Both the position numbers and the translations under genes were made by a program. Positions 45,960-56,955 of a DNA stretch of 60,000 bases are shown here, one piece after another (position 1 is the stretch's first letter; every line of letters starts with the position of its first letter). Origin of the DNA: Takakia lepidozioides (lineage: Eukaryota > Streptophyta > Takakiopsida > Takakiales > Takakiaceae). Where the stretch lies: NCBI GenBank assembly GCA_030704615.1, contig CM060732.1, positions 27,220,001 to 27,280,000 of the forward strand, in the 5' to 3' direction. The notes beneath the pieces are model-generated. The model was given only the letters and a program-made list of their open reading frames with translations, was not told the origin of the DNA and made no database searches.

Positions 45960-48900
45960 CCGCTCAAACTGGGTGCGGGGTCAATGGCCACAAGGCTACG
46001 GCAAACAACGTCTTATGAGTACATTCTCTGTCTCTCTCTCTCTTCCAGTCTGTGACATGGGAGAGACCGTCATGGATGACCTCAAGGGTTTACCCACCCT
46101 GGGCACTAGACTGAAATTTAAACTCAGGGCGGAAAGTCTACCTTTGAACAGCAAACAGATGCAGAGAGGAAAGAGGGATTGCAATTGCCCCGTTTGGTTG
46201 GGAAACCTGAAGACAATATTCATTTTCTGATTCATTGTCCTGGATACTCTCATGAGAGAGATGCCCTCTTAAAATCCATCAAGCGAATTGTGCCAGAACC
46301 TCTGCTTACCAACTTTGAAAGTCTCACCAGCTGGATCAAACTGGTCAATCTCTTGTAATTTTAGATTGTGTGGGAGCACTATGGCAACTTCAGATGCTGT
46401 GCTGGTTCTTGGGGGATTTATGGCCCACTGGTATTATGCTCATGACATAGCCCATCCGCCCTGCAAAAAGAAACCCCGGAAATTTATGAGTAACGATTTT
46501 CTCTTTCTGATCTATCCTCAAATTTCCCTCTGTATTGGTTGCAGATATATCGGGCCGACTTCTCTTGTCCTGCCTGGTTTTCAGCAGGTGCTCGAAAAAT
46601 GATCTTGAAGATATTAGACCCAAACCCTAAAACTGTAAGTGTATAAGGACCCGCTCGGTTTCACCTGTTTCATTTTGCATCTGTGTGTAGTGTTCTTCTT
46701 TCTGATTTCATTGTTATCATTACTGTGCATCTCACATTTTTGTATTGGAAAAGCAAAGTCGTGGGTGAAAATATGTTCTTCAATTTTTAAGCTTGTTGGA
46801 TGTGGGAAGTTTTTATTTTTGGAGCATAATTGTTGTTACTCTAAAAGATCCTTTGTCTATCTCACTGAGTTTCTGTCTTCGCCACTTGTGCACTGATTGG
46901 AAGTGTAGCCAGGACAGCCAAGGTTCGGAACCTTGACTTCTGTATTGGCTCTGTTGGGGGGGCTGTTGCAGCGGATAACTGCAGCACAGATTTATAAGAA
47001 TGACTGGTTTAAGAAGGGTTATTCGCCAGCCAAGCTCAAAGAGGAGGATGACATCAATCTTGATGACATTGATGCGGTTTTCAGTGGGTCAACGGTAAGT
47101 CAGCTATTCTTCAAGCGAGTTTCCTTGTGCACTTCGTGTTTTTCAATCAGTTAATAAAAGGTGATATTTAGGTGAGTAGTGTTATAGAAAAAGTTGTGCC
47201 GGTTGAAGTCTGCATCTTGTTGGTTCAGAAATGTTTATTCTCATATACTGGTACAAGCTGTGTTTTGGTTGTGTACACCCGCTGTTTCTTGTTTAAGCAG
47301 GCATTTACGTTGAACTGGTGAGGGATGCACGGGCAGTCTTCTGCCTCTTTACAGAATAATCTCCTCCTTGATGGGGGACAACATCATGGCTCTTGTATCA
47401 TAGAGCTGAGGGTTTTTATGTTTGGAGAACAGGAGCATATGGTGACAGAAAAGAAGGAGACAAAGCCAGAGATAATGAATGCCTTTGAGCTCATTTCTCT
47501 CTCTCATGGACTCAACCTTTCTGGCCTCTTTGAGAAGGCTCAGGTATGACGGCAATACTGATATAGTTTCTTTCATCTCATGTCATAACTCTAAAAGGTT
47601 TTGAGGTCACGTTTAGTCAGAGTCTGAGGTCCATCAACTCAACAAGTTTTTTTTCCCTTGATTATTGAAGACCTAAAGTAGAAGGCAGTTCCTGAAACAA
47701 TAAAGAGGGGCAGCATGTACTTTTGAAGGTGTTGGCATCCCTCCAGGTGTTAAATCTGGTCCAACTTGTTGTTGCATCTATCGTCAGGTAGACTCCTGTA
47801 ATTCTGCAGTTGCAAAATTTCCATTCAGGATGGAGATGGGATTATGAAGAACAGAAATTTCTGGAGCTGATCTTGGAGAGAATGCAGGATTTGGAGAAGC
47901 GGGAAACAAGATTTACAAGCACAAAACCGGCGAACGAGATCATTACCACGATCGAGGAGGCTGCAAAGCCGCTTGGCTTCAATGTACAGAAACGTAATTA
48001 CAAGGTTAGTTGGAAGGAGGAGGATGGGTGATGTGCAGAGTGATGGTTTTGCTTTGCTTTAACATTAGTGCTGTAGCGTTTTCACATGTTGGTACAAGTT
48101 TTAAGTACTATTAGGAGATCCTTGTGGGCTTGGCTGAGATGGGGTGGGCTCTGTTGTATGTGGTCTCAGATGAAGTTGCAAGGAGATAAACAGGGCAGAA
48201 AGGGACATCTCTCAGTGGCCACTGAGGTATGGATTTCTCCTCCATTGCTGCAAAAATATCTATTTCACAACTAGAAGTTTGTAATACTAGCGCACCAGCT
48301 TGATGGGGTCTGAAATACTATAGAGTATGTCCCACCTCTAACAGGGGGGCAGTGCCTCTAACAGGGAATGTCACGCTGTCTTTGGCAGGGGTCCTTACTT
48401 TCTCTCCAACTCTCTCTCTCTCTCTCTCTCTCTCTGTTTCTAGAGTATGTCATTCAGTGAGTATACATGGCATTGTCATTCATATCTCTTGTAAAAGGGA
48501 GAGAGAAAACTGAGTGTGGTGATGGCTTCAGGTGTTTGAGGTTGCGCCTTCTCTTTTTATGGTTGAGCTGCGCAAAGCCAATGGGGACACTCTGGAGTAT
48601 CATAATGTAAGTTTGCAGATGTGTTTGGTGCTAAGTTGCTACTCGGCACTTGGTACAACATTTTGGTGATACAGTACAGTGCCAAGGAAAGCTGTCCACA
48701 TGTTGTTTTACCCCTTTGTTAAGAGGGTAGTAGAGAAGCAGAGCATTTAAAAAAAACCTGTAGGGGATAGTAACTGCTATTTTACTTGGTTTGCGGTTCA
48801 GTAGAGAGGGCAGTGGAGCCAGGGGTCTCATGGAGTGAAATGGGGCTGTTTCCATCCGTCAGAGCAGTGCCACCTGAACCTGTGGTCCATTTCTGAATTT

Positions 48901-49219
48901 TCCCCAGTCATGTGCAAAGACATGAGTTTATTTCTGTGCCTATCAGTAGGTTGTAGCAGAGGAAGTTTGTAAATCAGAAAGTCTTGGACGGTTGAGTGGC
49001 CCTCATAACAAGGCAACAGTTCGATCTAAGAACTCTAGCTATGTACAAAAAAACACTGGGATGGTAGCAAGGTATTCAAGTGCTGTGCTATCAGTTCGAC
49101 GAACTGTCTTTTAACTGGTTTGTTGGTGTATGTTATGGTGATTGCAGTTTTACAAGAATTTATCCAAGGGCCTTAAAGATATTGTTTGGAAATCAGAGGT
49201 GGACACAAGCCAAAAGTGA
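43194..49219 (+). CDS. CIPK: CBL-interacting protein kinase (CIPK/SnRK3), 14 exons, 443 aa
   Basis: Exons: 43194-43376, 43868-43930, 44253-44324, 44568-44675, 45017-45097, 45317-45370, 45495-45620, 46545-46634, 46972-47094, 47433-47543, 47888-48004, 48170-48226, 48532-48606, 49148-49219. Every exon is a multiple of three, so all 13 introns are phase 0. N-terminal Ser/Thr kinase: glycine loop GEGTFAKV (24-31), Lys46 (VAIK), HRDLK (138-142, catalytic Asp140), DFG (158-160), activation loop [18 protein letters not shown] (170-187). The regulatory half has the NAF motif ([20 protein letters not shown], 315-334), which binds CBL calcium sensors, and the PP2C-binding PPI region ([12 protein letters not shown] onward). 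The protein ends [11 protein letters not shown]. The exon pattern and sequence fit the intron-rich CIPK clade (CIPK3/9/23 type), which phosphorylates ion channels and transporters in Ca2+ signalling. No lesions are visible. Confidence 0.95.
44083..44107 (+). mobile_element. Very short LINE 3' end in CIPK intron 3
   Basis: GGCCACAAGGCTACGGCAAA followed by CGACGTCTTATGAGTAC and a T-run: only the last few dozen bases of the LINE family, showing extreme 5' truncation. Confidence 0.75.
45725..45875 (-). repeat. ~140-bp dispersed repeat, copy 2
   Basis: Reverse-complement match to 20,085-20,235 (see that entry). It lies in CIPK intron 7 immediately upstream of two LINE 3' ends. Confidence 0.7.
45877..46335 (+). 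mobile_element. Tandem LINE 3' ends and C-terminal fragment in CIPK intron 7
   Basis: Three pieces in a row: a decayed 3' end ending GAGTACATT plus a CT microsatellite (to about 45,957); a second 3' end (GGGGTCAATGGCCACAAGGC ... TTATGAGTACATT plus CT repeat, to about 46,043); then an ORF2 C-terminal fragment ([20 protein letters not shown], knuckle CNCPVW) to about 46,335. The same orientation and head-to-tail order suggest repeated insertion at the CT-rich tail. Confidence 0.8.
45929..45957. repeat. CT dinucleotide microsatellite
   Basis: Run of CT dinucleotides following GAGTACATT, the LINE terminus. Similar CT tracts occur at about 16,965-16,990, 44,480-44,500 and 48,410-48,436. Confidence 0.85.
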
Positions 49220-49790
49220 AAAGGATTCGGGCTGCAGTTGGTGGTGCTTTTGGGCTTCCCTCTGTGTTCTTTGTGAAGCAAGACAAGGCTTTAATGGTTG
49301 TAGAATGAAAGATGCAGAATTTTGTGTGGTCAAGAATCGCATGTTTGCATAGGTAAAGGTTGTATGGCCTGGCTTTGTTCCCTCCTGGAGGGTGGATGTC
49401 ATCTGGTATTTGCACGCATGGTTTTGCAATGCCCTTTGTCCTTTTGGTGGAAAGCCTGAAGCCTCTTCCAGCATATCAAGCCCTTAGACTTGAATTACAG
49501 AGTGTATCTAATTGAGAGAGAGTGTGTTCAATTGTCATAATGAAGATGCGCTCTGGGTGTAGCATGAATTAAGGTTCAGACAATTGATATTGTGATTCAT
49601 CGCAGCTTTTTGAGCAAGTAGATAAATCTGTTATAATTGTAGGCGGCATGGCCTCCACCCGATGTCGTTTACAGCCCGTGTTTTTTTTCTGTCTATTTGT
49701 GATCAATTTACACTAACTTATTCTAAATGAATGTAGAAGATGGATGGTATACATCAACATGGTTGCAGAACCACTAGCATGCCCACATAG
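49220..49790. other. 3' flank of CIPK; no gene seen
   Basis: Probable 3' UTR and spacer before the gypsy element. Small frames on both strands have no recognisable features. Confidence 0.4.
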
Positions 49791-49804
49791 CATGCAGCGC
49801 AACC

Positions 49805-50143
49805 CTACAGGTACCATGTAAGGTTGGGATCTATCCTCCCATCCACATGTGGGAGGTGACATGGTGTACAATTGCGCACAGGATCTTTCCATACCATGTC
49901 ATCTCGACCCTCTAAAACCAACATTCCTGAAAGCAACACCTCCCGGACCCTTAGAATCACACGACCTGCTGTGACATCTAAAGTCGTAGGCGTTGTCTGC
50001 TGCAGATACACATAGTCCCCAGGATGGAAACGTCGAACACCTGGCCGATATTCCCCTCCACGTATAGTGGTGTACTTCAATGTGTTTCGGTGTTGGGCAA
50101 TAGCAAGGTTCTCAAAAGCCATAGGCATGACTCTCTTGAACAA
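49805..50143 (-). pseudogene. Gypsy integrase C-terminal region
   Basis: Encodes AIAQHRNTLKYTTIRGGEYR, then FHPGDYVYLQQ and CTPCHLPHVDGRIDP. The F/PGDxVYL motif is the usual small beta-barrel after the integrase core, and the CxPCHLPxxD tail is shared by some plant gypsy elements. A frame change of about 40 bp separates it from the core. Confidence 0.7.
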
Positions 50144-50186
50144 CTATGTCCGTTGGGCACATGCTTGTGTCCACATATCGGGATCA

Positions 50187-50860
50187 TCAAGGATGAGGAC
50201 TACTGCAGTCTCCCTGCGAATAGTTGCAGGCAAATCTAGCTCTCGCCAAAGAGAAGGAAATAAGGCGAGAACGAGGCAAATGATGCTTGCTTGCTAAACC
50301 TGTAACCCATAGCCAACCAAGGTCCCAATCTCCTAAGTGTCTCTTTTGCAAGCCATACTTGCGCAAGCCTCGCTTGACTGTTTGCACAACCTTCTCGGCC
50401 AAGCTATCAGCCTCGGGAGTGCGGTGATCTATCAAGGCTTGCTCACACAAAGCCTGAAACTTCTCCAAGAACTCTCTTCTCTGGTCCGTGAGTACCTCGG
50501 CTGGAGCACCAAATTGGCTAAGCACTCGATCTAAGAATGCATACGCAACCCCCTCACTTGCCTTGTCAGGCAATGCCACCAGTTCAATCCATTTGGAGAA
50601 ATGTTCCACCATCACCAGCACATACTTGTTATGGCGAATCGTTAGTGGCAATGGGCCTGCAAAGTCAAGACTCCAACGATAGCCCAAACCCATAATGGGT
50701 AAAGGATGTCCGCACTCTATCACACACCATGCACCTTGCCACTAACTGTTGCACATCCGTGTGCATATTCCGCCACCAATACAGTCCTTGCAGCAAACTA
50801 TGAGTGCGCCACACCCTAAAATGTCCCAACTCCTCATGGGCATGGTGTACCAATCACGCT
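50187..50860 (-). pseudogene. Gypsy integrase (zinc-binding and core)
   Basis: The N-terminal HHCC-like part (HHAHEELGHFRVWRTHSLLQ, then CMVCDRV) lies in one frame. The core lies in another (WSLDFAGPLP, VEHFSKWIELVALPDKASEG, EVLTDQRREF, SLAEKVVQTVKRGLRK), which keeps the two Asp and the Glu of a DDE integrase. A shift near 50,690 separates them. Confidence 0.85.
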
Positions 50861-50978
50861 CATTGTGTTGGATGAGGCACAATCCTCACTCATCCATCCT
50901 CCCATACTCGGAGTAGGTGAGTCCCCTCCCACTTGAACCTCTTGGCTCATTGTAGGATTCGATCTCTCTCCTTAGCAG

Positions 50979-51350
50979 TCACACTGGCTGTTGTCTCTCT
51001 AGTACGAAGGTAGGCCAACACTGCTGTATCTTCATGTACATCCTTAGCACCACCAAGCATCTAAAATGTGTCACTGCCCATACCGCAGTTAGACACTCCC
51101 CTTCATAGGAACTATACTTCGCCTCGGCATCATTGTTCGAGCGGCTAGCATATGCCTCTACGAACTCTCTTCCCTCATCATCCACCTGTGTGAGCACTGT
51201 TCCAATCCCCAGCATACTCCAATCCGTATGTAGCTGGAAAGACCGCCCCCGAATAGGCCGCCTCAGAATAGGCGCAGAAATCAATCGAGCCTTGAGTTCC
51301 TCAAAGGCTTCCTCCTGCTCCTGCTCCCACTGCCACTCCTAACCCACCTT
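50979..51350 (-). pseudogene. Gypsy RNase H-like segment
   Basis: Carries EEAFEELKARLISAPILRRP, FQLHTDWSMLGIGTVLTQVD and YSSYEGECLTAVWAVTHFR, typical of the RT-RNase H of Ty3/gypsy elements (T-D-x-S...G-x-V-L; E-x-E-x-L-A/T-V). It is separated from the RT by at least one frame change plus a stop near 51,340. Confidence 0.8.
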
Positions 51351-51415
51351 TGTCAACTTTGTAAGAGCCTTTGCAATGCTGCTAAATCCCTTGACAAACC
51401 ATCGATAGTAGTTTG

Positions 51416-52365
51416 TCAACCCCATGAAAGCACAAACTTTGCTAACATCGATAGGACGTGGAATGCGTGCAATGGCCTCCACCTCGTCTTTTGAACACCC
51501 AATCCTCCAGGGTATATCATGTGGCCCAGATACTCAATCTGGTTGTGGAAGAACTTGCACTTCCCAGGGTGCAATTTCAACCCATGCGCTCTCAAGCACT
51601 CAAACACCGTCTGAAGGTGTCTCTCGTGCTCCTCAATTGTAGCACTAAAGATGATGATGTCATCAATGTAGCACCGGACAAAGTCTAGCCCCGCAAGAAT
51701 CTTATCCATGACCCTTTGAAACTCTGCAGGAGCATTCTTCAACCCAAACGATAGGAACCGCCATTGGTACAAGCAATCCTTCCCATGTTGGTCAATCCCC
51801 CAGAATGCCGGCTTTTGCTTGTCAGCCTCTTTGATTGGCAACTGGTGGTAGCTGGATCGCAAATCCAATGTACTAAACACCTTTGCATGCCCAATGGCAT
51901 CAAATATCTCCTCTGGAGTTGGCATGGCATATCTATCGGACTTAGTCTGACGGTTCGCAGGACGGTAGTTCCGACACATCCTCCTTTCTGTCCAATTGCC
52001 ATAGATATCATTCTTAGCTGGCATCACCGTTGCCGAGGCATACTCCCCGCCTGACAACTCCCCCAATCCAGTTTCGAACAACTCCATAGTCCGTGACTGG
52101 ATCAAAGACCTCTCCATATCACTATACCTGTAGGGCCTTCGAAAAATTGGCGTATCACTAGCCAAATCAATACAAATCTCCTGGCCCTTCAAACTCCCCA
52201 AATCCTTCAAACTGAAGGCAAAGCAATTTCTATAAGCCCTTAGAAATCGCTGGATCCTCCGCCTCTTTCCTCCGGTGACTATAGGTCCAATATCTGGTTC
52301 CCAGTTGTCCTTAGTGACTGCAACCTTGGGTACACCAGGCTTGGAAATAGGAGACGCATCCTTTG
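51416..52365 (-). pseudogene. Gypsy reverse transcriptase
   Basis: The frame begins upstream of the first Met (DNWEPDIGPIVTGGKRRRIQ, AYRNCFAFSLKDLG) after a TAG near 52,370. It contains VFSTLDLRSSYHQLPI, FLSFGLKNAPAEFQRVMD and the catalytic box FVRCYIDDIIIFS (YIDD), then LHPGKCKFFHNQIEYLGHMI. The first conserved Asp is in STLDL. The frame is lost after IYPGG near 51,490. RT copies element RNA into DNA. Confidence 0.9.
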
Positions 52366-52620
52366 GTTGCTAGATAACAACCTCTTGGGCTTTATCCGTC
52401 TACCCTAACCGTGGCGTAGCCTCCACTTGCTCCGCCATAGCCACCTTGAGAACATTCTCTGGGGAAGAAACATTCTCAACCTCTTCAAAAACATTGGTCA
52501 CCTTGGCCTCCAACTGAGCCTCAGTGTATGGCTCTCCCCACTCCTCATACTGCTGCTTGAGAGATCCAATGACTCTGTCGAGCGGCTTTTACTCACCCAT
52601 CCCTTCGCTATCCGAGATGG

Positions 52621-53119
52621 GAACTTTACGATAGAAGAGTTGGATATCTCTAAGCACTCAGCTCACTCAAAACAATCAGTCATGACCTACAACTAGTGTA
52701 TCATGGAAGTGCTTCATGTTTGTATTCTTTCTTGCCTTCATGTCAGCAAAATTACCTTACTGTTTATATTCAAGCATCAGATTGCTTCAGCAATCTACCA
52801 GGTTCCAATCACTCATCCATTCAGTCCACAGCTTCACTCGGATCTCTCTACACAGTGTGAGTATGGTAACGTGTATCAGATTAAGATCTACCAAGTATGA
52901 GGCCGAAGCTATGGTGTCCCTAGTCTGCTCTACAATATAACTCTACAGCTTGCATGAATCAAACATTAATAGTTCGTGTCTCCTCCTTCACTGCGCTCTC
53001 CATTCTCCAGCTCCTGATCGTCCTCTCTTCCTGAAGGCCAAGACGTGATGCCAGAAGTGTCCTCTCCCCATTGCTACTCTGCCTTTTCTACCTTCAAGCT
53101 GTTCTAACTGCCTAACTAA
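52621..53119. other. Spacer between the gypsy and PDF/hAT segments; no gene seen
   Basis: Small overlapping plus-strand frames only, with no recognisable features. Confidence 0.4.
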
Positions 53120-53680
53120 CTAACTGTCATCCAAACAGAATACACGTTCCCTCTGCTGGTGTTGTTCCCACACAGTCGTTCCCTGCCATGGTAACCGTTC
53201 CATGTGTATGTTGTGACGGGCTGTGCCAAGCTGATAAGAGGGAAAAGCAGGGTGAAATGTGTTGAAAAAGGTGCCTTCATTAGCAGTGCCTGATTCTATC
53301 AATTGTGCCGCTGCTGCTGTTGCTGCCAGTTGATCATCTACCCATGCAGGTTTCTTGTAGCTATTGATTTACAAGGAATCATAGGTAATCTTGTGCATGA
53401 AATCTGGCCCTCTTGGATGAGTCTAGACCCACACTCATCCCTGCTCCTCCAGCTATCCATGCCTCTGCACAAATTATGCATTTCCTTGCCCTGCTGCTAG
53501 CAGCTGATAATGACAGCCTAGGTTTGTTCTAGGAAACACCCAACTTAGCTTATCACACTAGTTCATATGCTCATTGCGTCTACTACTCTCTGTAATCTAA
53601 CAGGCATCCACCTTTTTGCCTCGATTGTCCCGCCATTGCCTGGGGTCAGAAAAGTATTCTTTCCACAGCTTCTCCTTGTC
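53120..53680 (-). pseudogene. PDF-like module (fifth copy, minus strand)
   Basis: The N-half at 53,680-53,612 encodes DKEKLWKEYFSDPRQWRDNR followed by GKK and the same donor position as the plus-strand copies. The intron includes CTAGGCTGTCATTATCAGCT, also conserved near 11,330 and 12,030. The C-half at about 53,445-53,290 reads RGPDFMHKITYDSL, stop, INSYKKPAWVDDQL, and an open tail runs to 53,120 (ending VFCLDDS). The TAA replaces the Trp of SLW, so this copy is broken. No PPR follows, so it may represent a stand-alone PDF gene or a truncated copy. Confidence 0.65.
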
Positions 53681-53689
53681 TTTGTTACC

Positions 53690-56590
53690 TGTTCCTGGAT
53701 ACTTTGAACCACATTTAGTTCTCTCTGAGATCGACTCCCGCTCCAGTCTTGAATACCATCCACGATATCTGGCATGTTTGTGGGCCGATCGCCTAAAAAA
53801 GGTTGGACTGTTCTCTGTCGTTTATGGACTTGGGACGCAATCGAAGGTGGTCTCGGAGGAGGTACCGGAGGGGGGACTGCCCGAGATGGACCAGCATTAG
53901 ATGGTCCGGCATGTGAGGAACCACGGGTCTGCTGCGCAACACGTCGGTTAAGGTGGAATTGTAATGGCAGGTTGTCATCATCCGAGGCTTCAACTTCTGT
54001 CTGGTCCAATGCAGCAGAATGATGCATGCGTGTGAAAAACAGATCAACCCTGTTGCTCCTTAATGCCCGCTGTGTTGATGGGGAGCTGGATCGGTTTTGG
54101 CATTGTGGTGGAGTTGGTCGTATCGGCGAGGCATGATCCCGTCCCGTCGACTGTACAATGGGTTCGACACCATCGTTTATATGAACAGGGTTGCGTACGT
54201 CGATCGGTCCTGGCAGTACATCACCCCTAAGCTCCATTGGGGCACTACTGGTGGCTTCAGCGTGTAGTGGGGGGCGAGGGTCAACCCCAACTTCATTTTG
54301 AGGACCATGTTTTGGGGATGACACAATTGCAGCTTCACCTTCATCTGCGATACGCATTTCTTCAAGAAGGTCATCAAAGGTCGGCTGGATATAAGCATCA
54401 TCCTTTGTGAATGTAAACAGGTCATACGCATTTTCGAGAACATCATCGGATCCATCTTCACTATCGGAGGCAGATGATTCTCTCTGAGATGATTCTCTCT
54501 GAGGCTCAGTATCGTCACTCATCGAATTAGCCTTAGAAGCAGAGTCTTCGGAATGCAAATTCCTCTCATACCATGCTGCAGCATTATCCACTGCCCTCTC
54601 ACGTAGCAGTCGGCAATTGGTATACACATACACCAATTTGTCAGCCCTCCCGGGATTCAACCTGTTGCGAATCTTGTTGTGAACAAATGAGTAACTGCTC
54701 CAATTGCGTTCGCAAGATGAGGCAGAACACACTTGAGCAAGAATTTGCTTCGCAATGGGAGCCAATGTTCTTGCTCCAGCTCCAATCAGATCCCACCATT
54801 CAAGTGGCAGCATATTGAGCTCTTTTGAATCCAGCATGTCCTCAAAAGGGTCGCGGCGATATGAGAAGCATTGGTACTCGGATATAGCTCTCTTTACATG
54901 GTTCGGCGGAGCCAGTCGCATGAGCACTCGTACGAGGCCGGCCTTGGCATCAGTGTCGTCTCGGAGCATGGTATTGTCGAGCAAGAATGGATTGAGCAAA
55001 GCCCCCGCATAATGCAAGTCCGTTCGAACCATCGAACGACGGTCGTAAAATGCATCCTCAGCACTGTTTGCAAGTTCAGGTTCTAAGGAGAAAGGAGGAT
55101 GCCTCAAGGATTGGACGTGTTTCTCAAGATTTTGCATTAGTAATCATGCCTTGCCCATTATTGGTTGCTTTCCATCAAACTTCCGCAAGACGATTAACAC
55201 CAGCTCAACCATATAAACAAAGTTTTCACATTTCTTCCAGAAATCATCGCTGCGAATGCTATTTCGAACTTTTCGACTTTTGCCCAATGACTTGGCTTTT
55301 CTGGAGTCTCGCAATGTCCGTGTATATGCATCCCATTGAGGATCGATGATGGTGTGCTTCAGACTACTCTTCACCGTCACCAACCGATCTACCATCAAGA
55401 AGTTAGTGGCAAAACGAGTTTCACATGGATTGCGGAGGATGTATTTGGGTTCGTGCCTCCTAATATTGCCAAAGGAATGTGGTGTGTGCGGATGAACGAC
55501 ACAACAGTCTTCGCTCGCTTGACAAGTTGTTTTACCCACTGTTCTTTTCCCCAATCTTCCAAAAGGATGTCAAGGAAATGAACGGCACAACCTTGATAGT
55601 ATATATGGGGATAACGTGCCAACAACATGTCTGCAGTGTTTCTCATATTAGCGGCATTGTCTGTGCATATTTGCACGATTTTATCACTTCCGACCTGTTC
55701 GATGAAGTCCGTCAATAGTTGACATTGATAACGTCCATCTTTCTTCTCGCCGCTAGTGTCGACCGATCCCAAGAATTGTTCCCCAGCTGGACATACGAGC
55801 ATGACATTGAACAATGGTCTGTTTGTGACATAACTCCAACCATCGACACATATAGTGCTTCCATATTTTCTAATGCACTCGCCCGTCTTATCGTTCACCT
55901 TTTGGGTAAGCTCGGTCATGGCGTCTTCTAGCAATCATGTGCGGAGATTGTGATAAGTCGGAGGCACGTACGTGGATCTGGACTCCGAGGTTGCTCTAAC
56001 GGCAGAAACAAATGCCGGAAGGTTTGCCACATTAAATGATATGTTGGCCTCAAAGAAAAACTGCGCCCATTTTTTATCCAATTGTCTTTTCGCAGACAAG
56101 TTAAGACCTTCTTGCATGGATTACTGCCGTAATCCTCTACTCTGTTGAAGTGTAGGGGTACAAAGAGGTGTTGAAGCAGGTGTTGCTCCGGCACAACCCA
56201 CTTGTCCAAGGACACCCAAAGCCTCACAAGAGTCGCCCTGGGTACTAATCGGGGCATCCTGACGGGAAGATGGAGTGTTCTGCTCAGAGGTCATGTTCAG
56301 ATCCAAAGACATTTGAATATTGCCTCCACACTGGGCAAAGTGACTTTTTACCCGCATAGATGCTTTGGGGCATAAACACACCCCAGCGCTCTTCACACCT
56401 TTATAGCCGAGGTGAGCAAGCAATCGATCCTTACGATAAGAAAGCTTTAATCCACATAGGTTGCACTCAACACTACCAGTGACACTGACAGTGTTCGGGA
56501 TTGCCGTATACCAAGGGCTTCATTCTTCCCTCATCTTCACCCAATATCCACTCCCCTTGGACCTAGCGATGCAAGCAACAAAAAACAGTC
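53690..56590 (-). pseudogene. hAT-type transposase with BED finger and DUF659-like core
   Basis: Reading down the minus strand: KGSGYWVKMREE, a TGA where Trp is expected (about 56,522), then SPWYTAIPNTV and a BED finger (VECNLCGLKLSYRKDRLLAH ... VCLCPKASMRVKSHFAQC). Next come QLDKKWAQFFFEANISFNVA, a one-base shift near 55,930, a DUF659-like core (YGSTICVDGWSYVTNRPLFN; VQICTDNAANMRNTADML; YYQGCAVHFLDILLEDWGK), another shift near 55,500, and the hAT dimerisation region (LPLEWWDLIGAGARTLAPIA; SSCERNWSSYSFVHNKIRNR). A long acidic and Ser/Pro tail follows. The last residues run into the PDF module below 53,700. Cut-and-paste transposase; at least three lesions, so probably non-autonomous now. Confidence 0.88.
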
Positions 56591-56837
56591 ACCTATAAAT
56601 GAACGTGTTGTGAATGTAGAGTGCAATGCGATAGCCCAACACTTTTACACCTGTCAGCAACCCAAGTGGGTCGATGTAGGTTGTAGTGTTGAGCTTATAC
56701 ACAATCTGCTAAAGTGGCTTTGGTGGAAGCCACAACGGCAAAAGGTGCGCACCCTCCTCTTGGGCTACACTCTCGTTCAATGGAAGAGAACATCCAAAGC
56801 AACCTCAAGTGTTTGCAGAGCTTGGTGACCCTCATCC

Positions 56838-56846
56838 CTTATATAT
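56838..56846 (-). promoter_or_regulatory. Candidate TATA box upstream of the hAT transposase
   Basis: On the minus strand this reads TATATAAGG, about 250-300 bp above the BED-finger coding start and just inside the palindrome array. Position and sequence fit a core promoter. No transcript evidence is available. Confidence 0.35.
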
Positions 56847-56955
56847 GACACAAGAGGGATGAAAGTGAAATGAAAGAGAAATGAAGAAATCATGAACCAA
56901 TAGCGCCCACCCGAAAAAAGTTGTACAACCATATTTGTTGTAATTTTGAAATTAA

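Larger units (their letters stand above)
49800..52620 (-). mobile_element. Degenerate Ty3/gypsy retrotransposon, 5' part lost
   Basis: Order on the minus strand is RT, RNase H, integrase, then a C-terminal extension, the Ty3/gypsy arrangement. Gag and protease are not recognisable above about 52,400, although acidic and low-complexity frames there may be remnants. No LTR pair was found at the ends. Multiple stops and frame changes make it inactive. Confidence 0.9.

Noticed and set aside
49800-52620. Endogenous pararetrovirus
   Set aside because: The domain order RT-RNase H-integrase with a DDE integrase core is that of Ty3/gypsy retrotransposons; pararetroviruses lack integrase.
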